Origin: Bacteroidales bacterium
GTDB taxonomy: Bacteria > Bacteroidota > Bacteroidia > Bacteroidales > UBA12077
Reading direction: 5' to 3'
Assembly: GCA_030600865.1 (NCBI GenBank)
Contig: JAUVUS010000091.1
Span: forward strand, 1-8,191
DNA: 8,191 nucleotides
Every line of letters starts with the position of its first letter. Position 1 is the stretch's first letter. The position numbers and the translations under genes are program-made. Positions 1 to 7,900 of the stretch are shown piece after piece. The notes beneath the pieces are model-generated. The model saw only the letters and a program-made list of their open reading frames with translations, was not told the DNA's origin and made no database searches.

Positions 1-104
1 AACTTTGATGAGTTTTCATTATCATTCTCATCTTTCTCACAAGATGTAGTAATCATTATTGCTACTACTACCAATACTAAGTTTATTAAAGTTTTGTGTT
101 TCAT
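1..104 (-). CDS. Lipoprotein, N-terminal fragment (3' end beyond window)
   Basis: Translating the minus strand from the ATG at 104-102 gives 34 full codons without a stop before the window edge. The product starts MKHKTLINLVLVVVAIMITT and continues S-C-E-K-D-E-N-D-N-E-N. This is a textbook lipoprotein signal peptide: a basic start, a hydrophobic core of about 14 residues, a lipobox ending T-T-S-C with the lipidated Cys at residue 22, and then a polar, acid-rich tether. The mature protein is outside the window, so its function is unknown. It follows the toxin/immunity pair on the same strand after about 96 nt containing a repeat element. It could be a second immunity-type lipoprotein or an unrelated gene. 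The leader before the ATG is A-rich (GCAAAAAAT) with no Shine-Dalgarno motif, as is common in Bacteroidota. Confidence 0.72.
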   Translation of the reverse strand, partial: MKHKTLINLVLVVVAIMITTSCEKDENDNENSSK

Positions 105-134
105 ATTTTTTGCTATTAATAATTTTTAAAATTA

Positions 135-182
135 GGCACGAGTTACAAACTTCGCCGAGCCGCTCCGATTTACAAACTTCGG
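135..182. repeat. REP-like intergenic element with two related hairpin units
   Basis: The 12-mer TTACAAACTTCG occurs twice in direct orientation, at 143-154 and 170-181. Each copy lies in an imperfect inverted repeat. In 135-156 the outer GGC/GCC arms enclose AGTT-aca-AACT. In 165-182 (ccgatttacaaacttcgg) the outer CCGA/TCGG arms enclose a weaker TTT/AA pairing. Between them, 157-165 reads GAGCcGCTC, a short palindrome. The element is much richer in GC than the flanking DNA and is not coding on either strand as far as I can see. Tandem hairpins of this kind resemble REP or MITE-like extragenic elements, and one could also act as a weak transcription end point for the cassette. Which of these it is cannot be told from one copy. 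Confidence 0.5.
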
Positions 183-200
183 TTAGCAGGGCTCAATAAA

Positions 201-956
201 TTAATACTTACAAACATTTATGTATATATAGTTTGAATCAGTATTAAAAAATGATATTTTTTTCTCATCAAAATCTAAATTAGCCCCTTCATATTTATAT
301 TCTTGATTTAATACAAACTTACCATATGCAGTTTCTATAATACTATTTTCTACATCTCTTATACAAAACTTACCATGAGATAAGTCCTTTTTAGATCTAT
401 AACCATGTGAAACATTGATTATTTCATCTTTAGAATTTATAGTGATAAATTTATATTTTTCAGCTGGATATGAAATAATTAATGAATCGTTGTATAGTTT
501 GTAAAATTTACCTTCTCCCTTATTTAACCATTTTCTTTCTATTAAATTTAAATCAAAATCATATATATAGAGAGAGTCAATTTCACTAATAATATAGAGC
601 TTATTATTAAATACAATTATATCATTTAACCAAATATTGTCTTTCGATAAGATTTTACTTGATTTTAAATTATTTTTATTATAATCAATTCTTTTTATAT
701 TATTATGATAAGTATCAATAATATAAATCCATTCATCATAAATAGCAATTGATTTGGGTGATATTGGTAAGTCATTTTTAAAAAACTTTTTACCAAAGCT
801 ATTAAAATCTTCATTATTAAATAAAAATTTAAATTTAGTACAATTGGCTTTTATAAATCCACTTTGGTTTGTGGGATTTTCTTTTTGACTGTGAGTATTA
901 TTGCAACCAATTGAAAAATATACCAGCGTAATTAGTATTAAAAAATGATTTTTCAT
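201..956 (-). CDS. Putative immunity lipoprotein, beta-propeller-like
   Basis: The protein is 251 residues long from the ATG at 956-954. I prefer this start because it opens directly on a lipoprotein signal, MKNHFLILITLVYFSIGC, with the lipidated Cys at residue 18. A start at 989 would put 11 charged/mixed residues in front and overlap the toxin gene by 17 nt. The mature part begins with a polar tether (NNTHSQKENPT). It is followed by recurrent strand patterns such as IYIIDTYHNNIKRIDYN (about 77-93) and LYIISEIDSLYIYDFD (about 120-135), with FITINSKDEII (about 170-180) and YIYINVCKY at the end. This pattern resembles the 6-bladed beta-propeller/NHL-like lipoproteins of Bacteroidota; I infer the fold, as no family motif is decisive. 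It lies 16 nt after the toxin stop codon, which is the usual place for the cognate immunity gene. A membrane-anchored partner fits a toxin acting on peptidoglycan or periplasmic targets. It is extremely AT-rich (10% GC in 661-720). Confidence 0.6.
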   Translation of the reverse strand: MKNHFLILITLVYFSIGCNNTHSQKENPTNQSGFIKANCTKFKFLFNNEDFNSFGKKFFKNDLPISPKSIAIYDEWIYIIDTYHNNIKRIDYNKNNLKSSKILSKDNIWLNDIIVFNNKLYIISEIDSLYIYDFDLNLIERKWLNKGEGKFYKLYNDSLIISYPAEKYKFITINSKDEIINVSHGYRSKKDLSHGKFCIRDVENSIIETAYGKFVLNQEYKYEGANLDFDEKKISFFNTDSNYIYINVCKY

Positions 957-972
957 AATTATTATTTTAAGT
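957..972 (-). promoter_or_regulatory. Short A/T-rich leader between toxin stop and immunity start
   Basis: The 16 nt between the toxin TAA (975-973) and the preferred ATG at 956 read ACTTAAAATAATAATT on the coding strand. There is no AGGAGG-like site. Bacteroidota often initiate from A/T-rich leaders without Shine-Dalgarno pairing, so this leader supports 956 as the start. The tight spacing suggests cotranscription with the toxin gene, although a promoter inside the toxin gene cannot be excluded. Confidence 0.4.
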
Positions 973-1587
973 TTAAAATCCGAATGCATCTAATATTTCA
1001 CCTACAGTTTTTAATATTGGCACATTACTTCCTTTTAATTGTTGAGAAATTGACTGTTGACTAATTGTCTCTTGACTACTCACTCTATCAGGTGTATCCC
1101 ATGCATAAAAATCAGCTTTACCATCAGTAAAATATTTTTGAGCATATTTATCTTCTGGATCATTTAAATCAATATTCTGTTCGACTGGACCTTTCGAACC
1201 TTTCGAGTGAATAATATTAAAACTAGTCACATTTCCTTTATCGTCTTTTACTATATCAGCCACAAATCCAGTATGACCATCATTATTTATTGAGAATATA
1301 TTACCTTCAATAATATTATTTAAATCTACTTTTCTTGTCCCTTTTTGATTAATAATATTTTTCACCCCTGTTTCTTTTCCACTGTATTTATCTGTAGCAG
1401 TATTATTTAAATGTCCAAAACCTGATGCATTAGCTGACTCACTAACTAAATTGGAGCAATCAGTCTTTTTACCAGGAGTGCCAGAATGATATCCAGGATA
1501 TCCATATAAACTAGATGATTGAGTAGGATTCTTTACTACATATTGTCTTGCTCGGGCAATCGCTTTCGTCCTTTCAATCCAATCCAT
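973..1587 (-). other. C-terminal toxin module, NlpC/P60-like cysteine hydrolase
   Basis: This marks the exchangeable tip after the conserved IDPDG. It encodes about 204 residues starting MDWIERTKAIARARQ. The putative nucleophile codon is at 1456-1458 (TGC), the general-base His codon at 1273-1275 (CAT) and the third polar residue, His, at 1207-1209 (CAC). The GxIF...GHTGFVADIV stretch is the strand pair that carries the His in NlpC/CHAP-type folds. The last 40 residues are Ser/Gln-rich (SSQETISQQSISQQ) and end in LDAFGF. Their role is unknown. Confidence 0.6.
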
Positions 1588-1884
1588 TCCATCAGGGTCA
1601 ATTAAAATAAGTGGATTATTAGCACAATAAGCATAAGAAGATATATTTGGATGTTGTTCTACTAACCGATCCACCCCATAAAACATACTAATCCTCGGAT
1701 CATAATACCTAGCCCCGTAATAATACAAGCCGGTTTCCTCGTCTAATTCTTTACCGTTAAATTTATAGTTAGAGTATCGGTCGTGCCCGTGGTGTTCTTC
1801 AACAAAAGTCTCACCAAACGGGAAGTACTCTATATGTTGTTGCGCTTCGCCACTTGCATCGGTAATGAAACTGCTACTACCCAA
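973..1884 (-). CDS. Rhs core C-terminal end plus NlpC/P60-like toxin domain (separated from its shell by an amber codon)
   Basis: From the TTG at 1884-1882 this encodes 303 residues, but the same frame is open back to the TAG at 1912-1914, adding FQYFYHPDH before LGSSS. The TTG is therefore probably an artefact of start calling. Residues 1-99 are the end of an Rhs shell: LGSSSFITDASGE, HIEYFPFGE, KFNGKELDEETGLYYYGARY, YDPR, and the core-ending IDPDG at 95-99. Residues 100-303 are the variable tip. They contain D-C-S-N-L-V-S (Cys143), G-H-T-G-F-V (His204) and I-I-H-S-K-G (His226), in the order and context of the Cys-His-polar triad of NlpC/P60 and related papain-like amidases. Cys143 is the only cysteine in the tip. 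Family knowledge suggests hydrolysis of a peptidoglycan peptide or another amide bond; the substrate is inferred. In-frame ATGs at 1686 and 1587 could start shorter products, the latter almost exactly the toxin alone. The lipoprotein gene follows after 16 nt. Confidence 0.75.
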   Translation of the reverse strand: MGSSSFITDASGEAQQHIEYFPFGETFVEEHHGHDRYSNYKFNGKELDEETGLYYYGARYYDPRISMFYGVDRLVEQHPNISSYAYCANNPLILIDPDGMDWIERTKAIARARQYVVKNPTQSSSLYGYPGYHSGTPGKKTDCSNLVSESANASGFGHLNNTATDKYSGKETGVKNIINQKGTRKVDLNNIIEGNIFSINNDGHTGFVADIVKDDKGNVTSFNIIHSKGSKGPVEQNIDLNDPEDKYAQKYFTDGKADFYAWDTPDRVSSQETISQQSISQQLKGSNVPILKTVGEILDAFGF

Positions 1885-1911
1885 ATGATCGGGATGATAA
1901 AAATATTGGAA

Positions 1912-1914
1912 CTA
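1912..1914 (-). other. In-frame amber (TAG) codon inside the Rhs reading frame
   Basis: On the minus strand the reading frame passes ...SNKYE, TAG, FQYFYHPDHLGSS... without any change of frame. The upstream segment ends at this codon, and the downstream segment has its lowest base in the same phase (1912 and 973 are both 1 modulo 3). The motif after the stop is one that Rhs proteins normally carry in the middle of the chain, so one sense codon has probably become TAG. One base change from CAG, AAG, GAG, TGG, TAC or TAT would explain it. The base after the stop is T, not a context known to favour readthrough. Confidence 0.85.
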
Positions 1915-4900
1915 TTCGTATTTATTACTAACAGTAGTATTAGTTTGTGAGGTATTATTACCTCCACTAACGAGGTTACTGTTGCGATAGTATTTTTTAA
2001 GCTGCCCGTAAGGTACTTTACCGCTTCTACCCGCAGTGAATACCGCACCGTCTAATCCCAAGGCTTCAAAATTTGCATAAATTGCATCTTTAAGGGCTTG
2101 CCCTTTTAGTTCCCAGTCGATACTATCGCCTCCGGCCGGTATAACCGTATCCGTTGGAAATATATGCTGGAACTCGGCAGGTTCGCCTATCTTGCTAACC
2201 ACCCGTTGCCCTTCAATATAATAATGCTTGGTAAACCTATCGCTGGTTGCTACCATGTACGGGCTTACATACATTGTATAGCTGCCAACCGTGCCACTAC
2301 CACCCATCGGGAAACCATTTATGTAAATAGCCTGCCCGTCGCCTGTGGCTTTTATCACACGCTCGCCCGAAGCATCGTACATATAATGATGTGTTTGCCC
2401 GTTATCGGCAATGGCACGTATGCGGTTTTCTTCGTCCCAAAGAATATCCCTGCGTTGGTTATTTACAGTACTTTGCCAGCTTGTTTGGTTACCGTTGGCA
2501 TCGTAGGTATATTTATTATCGCCAATTTGACTTGGTGCATGTGGCTTTTCGCCTTCATATTTGTAACTCCAGTTATAACTTGTTTTATTCTTTTCGTCCC
2601 ATGCCTGAGATAAAGAATTATAATCTTCGTGTAACTGGTTTTTGCGTTTAATGCTACCTGTCGGGCTATACTGCATTTCAAGATTATAACGGTGTTTTTG
2701 GTTATACCCGTTCCATTGCCCGTTGGCACTTTCTAAACGGTACAGGTCATCGTAGCTGTAAGTGTATTCAAAGTTACCGCCCAGGAATCCTTCTGCGGGT
2801 ATTGGTGCAATACCTTTTAATTTAGTTATATTATTTACATCATCGTATGTATAGGTATTATCCATTATTTTTCGCCCTGCCGAAGTTGTTGTTGCAATAT
2901 GGTGCAACCTTCTTCGTTCAGGTTCATATTCATAAAAAGTTTCTGTTCCATTACCATAAGTAATATAGGCACGATCTTCAAACTTATCATACCCCAGTTG
3001 ATTTATATAATTATAACGGTGCCCTTTCTTTTTACCGTACATACTTTGCAATAAGCCACCTGTGTTATAATTGTATATTACTTCTTCGCCATCGGGGTAT
3101 GTCATTTTCTTTAAACGGTTCCATGTATCGTATTCCCACTGTGTTTCAAATGAATAAATATCTTCACCGGGAACTATAATTGTACGGATGTTTTTAACAA
3201 TTTCACCAAGCTGCCCGTAGAAAAACTCCTGTGCGCCCGTACCATCTTCCTGCAACACGATACGCCCTGCCCTGTTATGTTCTGCCCCCGGCTCACCATA
3301 TTCAAATCTTACATTATTTACCTCGTTTTCAGGATAAATAATATTGATTAAACGGTTATATTCGTATTCGTAAGTTATTTCCATATTTTCTTCGCGAAGG
3401 TTTGGTGTTACCTGGTTTAGCATATTACCTGATGCATCATAAGTATATTCGGTTATGCCCGCATCAGGGTGGTTACGCAATAACCTGCGCCCCAGCATAT
3501 CGTATTCCGATGTAGTTGTATTGCCATCGGCATCGGTTACTGAAATTAATTCGCTTATGGCATTATAAACGAAGCTTGTTATTACACCATCAGATGCTCC
3601 ATTAACCGCAGGTGCTTTTACAGCAGTTTGCCTTCCTTTAGCATCGGTATAGCTATGAGTCGTTTTATTATTGGCATCGGTAACAGATGTAATAAATGCC
3701 TTATTGCCACCCGGATCATTATCAATAGTATAAGATGTTACAGTTTCTGCACCGTCAGGTAATATAGTTGATGTAGTACGGTCAAGTACATCGTATTCTG
3801 CAATACTAGGGCCTGTACTTTCGTCTGCATCGGGTACTATATTGCCAATTGCACCCCTGTCGATTACCGGGTAATAACTCTCAACGGCACGTCCATAAGC
3901 ATCGTAAATCACTTTTCCTGAAGCAATCATTACCTGTTCGTCTTCAGCATTCTTTTCTTTAAATAATGCAGCATCTTTTTTAGTTTGCAGCACACGCCCA
4001 AGCCCGTCGATAAATAATGCGGTTTCGATAGGATTATTGGGATGTTCAGGATCGTAATGCTGTGTGCGTGCCCAAGGGGTATCATCATTAGGATAATATG
4101 CAAAACGTAAAGTATAATTCTGCCCTGATTCTAACTCATAAGGGCCTGTTATTTTTATTATTCTTCCTAAATCATCTATTTCGTAAACAGTTTGTTGCCC
4201 GTTAATATCGGTAGTGCTTAATACCTGTCCGAAACGATAATCATACGTTGTTGATGAACTGTAACCATAGGCATCATACACATTGGTAATGTAGTTATGC
4301 ACTACATCGTCGTATGTATATGTAAAGTACATACGTTCGCCTTTGTAATTTTCAGGGCGAATGATTGAATCCAGATTCCCATAATTATCGTAAAACATAT
4401 CAAAAACTACAGGTTGGCCTGATTTTAAATATTGTCTTATTTGGGTAATCTTTCCATCATCATCTATCGAAGTTTCTCGTTTACGGTAAGTTTTTCCATC
4501 TCCACCAGTAACAGTAATTGATTTTGGCACACTTAAAATGTTTTTGTCTTTTACCTCGTGGTAGGTAATTTTAGCTGTAATATTATCTTCATCACCCTCA
4601 CCGCCATATTCGGTATATGTTTCAACATTACCATAATCGCCATAAACAAAACTTGTTTTAGTAAATAGTTGTGTTTCTGATACAATATCATAGAAATACT
4701 TATTAGTTTCAACCAAAGCAGGGAAGAATACATCATCCAATACGTTATTATTTACATCTGTAAAGATTTTGAGATTGAATGAATTAATTGTTTCTGCATA
4801 TTTATTACTGTCAGCATCCTGAATTGATTCTGAAAGCAACAAGCCTTTTCTATAATAATTATCATTAGCAAATTGTTTTATTGTTGTACGATATATATCA

Positions 4901-7900
4901 CCATATTCATCTAACTGATTTGAAATAACTTCACCAAAACCATAGAAAGCACGTTCGTAACGGTCGTGATAACCATTGTGGTATTCAAAAGAGGTTTGCA
5001 TTGTATTTTCGCCATCGCCTACATAACCATCATAAATTTCAACATTGCTTAATGTCCAAACAGACTGTGGCATTTCGTAGGTGTTACCAACAGGTTTGTA
5101 ATCTAAGCCAAACTCTCCATACAATGGCCTTTTAACTTTCTTCAGTTTATTGACTTTTCCTAATCTTGATTTTTTAACCCTTAATATTTTATCAACATCA
5201 GATTCTATATAATCAGGGAATCCGTCACCGTCAACGTCATTTAGTGTAAGGTTTTCTTTGCTATAACCTCTTGAAAAATTAATACTCGGAGTAACAGTAA
5301 CTTTTACTGTTCCAAATATGGTAAAACCAACTGTGAATGCTACATTAACAGATTCATTAACAGATTTACTCTTACTTGTAAAGTTAGCCCCTTTCCATTT
5401 TACAGGCGAGCTAAATCCATTCCCTGTATTAAATCTCACCTGAACAGGGTTGTCAGCAACAGGTAATCCTGTTCCATCTTCAATCATCGAAGTAAGAATA
5501 TTTTCATCCACTTCAATAACGTCTAACAAACCATCTCCATTTACGTCCTGTAAACCATTTTTCAGGATATTTCTTGAACCACCCAAGCCAATTCCGGCTC
5601 TTATACTACCATTGTTTATGTTTATTTCTTTGTTAAGACCACTAGCACTTATTGAGATACTCTGGCCTTTATTAATATCAAAACTTCCCCAATCTTCAGC
5701 AGGTGCAAGTTCATAGCCTAAATTTAGCCTTACAGTACCGTCATCTTTATTAATTCTGTCCGGCAAGCCATCACCATTAATATCACGCCAAGTATAGTGC
5801 GTCTCATTATTGGCATAGTTTCCGCTTAAACTTGAGTTTCCTATTAAGGCATACTTTGCAGTTTTAGCATTATTTGTCGTTTCTTTTTTTGAACCTAACG
5901 CAGTTCCACCAACCGATAAACCAAATGAATTTGAAGTGGAGTAATCATTGGCTTCGGTTGCATATTCCAACTCATATTTATCCCCGGTTGACAGTGCTCC
6001 CAAATGGTTGGTAAATTGTATTTTTTCATCGGTAACAATATCTGGATACCTGTCGCCGTTCATATCCATGTAATCTGTCAGGAGTTTATCCCATGTTCTT
6101 GCATAACTTCCCCCCACAGAACTTACTTTTGCATTAAAAGAAACAGATTGATTCTTACTTATTTTATCAATGGCTGTTGCACCACCACCCAAAGAAGCAA
6201 GCGGGTCGAACAGCACAAGACGGTCTTGTCCTTTTCTCGAACTGCTAATAATATTTGATGTAATATAAGTCAGGTTATCCTGTCCTAAAAATGAATTATT
6301 ATTTCCGTAAGGAACAAGCATGATAAATATATCCCCTTCGGGATTATAAGCCCCTTGCTCTTCAAAACTGTTTCCTAAATCTTCATCATTTTCTACATCA
6401 TCAAAGTTCATATCATTGTCTTCCATGTTTTCAGCACTTTCTCTTGCTTCTGTAATATTTAAGTCTGATTCTATAATTACCTGAGAGGCTCTGTCTCCAT
6501 TTCCATCATAAGCAAATTGTCCCCAGTTACGGTACATATGTCCAAAAATCTGATAATCTTCAAGAATAACAGAATTTAATCCGGCATAAACAGAATCGGT
6601 ATGTTGAATTATATCACGATAAATACATATTGTATCCTGTTCAATTACTACCTGTTCTATCTTAGTTATATCTAAGCTGTCAGGATTATCGCACGAAATA
6701 GTATCATTAATAAACTCTTTATAGGTTATTTGAGACTCGGTTGATGTTATTGATTTTGCCAATTCAAGATTTGTAGTATGGTATTCCAAATGAATAGATT
6801 CATCTTTATATGCAATAGCATTAATGCTATCTGGTATCTCATAAATTATACTGTCTAAATATTCATTATAAATGACCGGAATGTTTTGTTTAAATAATAA
6901 TGAATCTTTTTTCTTTATAGTAAAAGTCAGGTATTCATCTTCACCAAGGTTTTCCCATACAGCTTCATTTTTATTAAACTGTAATCCGGGATTAATTGTT
7001 AATCCTGTGCTATCCTGTGCCACCCATTGCTCCGTAATTACAATATTATTAGGGAGTAATGAAAATTCTGGAACTACAGTAGATGTAATTGCAGGGTTAC
7101 CATAGCGATCGTACACACTTACCACACTTGTATCATGCGATTCGATATAATAAACGTATGGCCTCCAAACAATATCTTCCCACCTGATATTTGATGAAGT
7201 TTTTACCTTAAAGATGAATACATCTTCTTTATTAACTTCCCTGCTATAAATATTGATGGAATCATTATATCCTTCTTTCCAGTTTACATCAATATCTCTT
7301 ATTGTGTCGCCATTATGAAGAATCTCAATTTTTACGTTATCAGAAGTAGGCGGGATATACAAATGACTTTTCATATTGATTATTCCATCAATAGGTGTTG
7401 CCATAAAGCCATTAGGAGCAGTTAATACATAATCTTTGTCTGCTTTATATTTGAAAACATGCTTCCCGTTAGCATCTGTTAAACTTGTGTCTTTGTCCAG
7501 ATAGAAAATTTCCGGTGTCCATTCCACCTGGTCATAAGCACCATCATCAATTGACTGAACCCTAAAATAAATATTAACATACTTGTTAACAGTAATATCA
7601 ATTATTCCGGGGTCTTTTTCTGTGTAATCATTAGCCCCGATGGTTTCGTTCCATAATGGCTCATTCTCCTTGTGCTGAATGGATACAATAACACCATCAG
7701 CCGGATAACTTTCCCTTGCTGCACTTGTGTCCTCTACTAAATGTACAGGGGCATTTATCCTGACTGTACCACCATGAGGGGCTTTCCACATTTTTACCAC
7801 ATCATGCAAGGGGTTGTCAATCCTTGCTTTTATTAATTCTGAAGAATCAACTTTTACTAAACCTGATGCAAGCGAACCACTTTGTATTAAGTTTGGGGTA

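Noticed and set aside
105..200. Classical intrinsic terminator in the intergenic element
   Set aside because: The hairpins are imperfect and no clear T-run directly follows a strong stem, so I list the block as a repeat and not as a terminator.
870..905. QKE after the lipidated Cys as a Bacteroidota surface-export signal (K-D/E-rich)
   Set aside because: The acidic stretch is short and begins at about position +7 of the mature protein, a poor match to the described signal, so surface exposure cannot be claimed.
1912..1914. Genome-wide reassignment of TAG to an amino acid
   Set aside because: No other in-frame TAG occurs in more than 2,000 codons of this gene. Code reassignment would normally leave several.
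1830..2048. Frameshift or separate small gene bridging the amber codon (minus-strand frame of 72 codons)
   Set aside because: The sequences on both sides of the stop are in the same frame, so no shift is needed, and the 72-codon product has no coding character.
2164..2729. Overlapping open frames on both strands within the YD repeat region
   Set aside because: They lie entirely inside a well-supported coding frame, and their translations look like shadows (Cys/Tyr/His-rich, no domain).
5450..7105. Plus-strand open frames of 77 to 88 codons
   Set aside because: They are antisense to conserved propeller and insert domains and show no start signal or recognisable protein.
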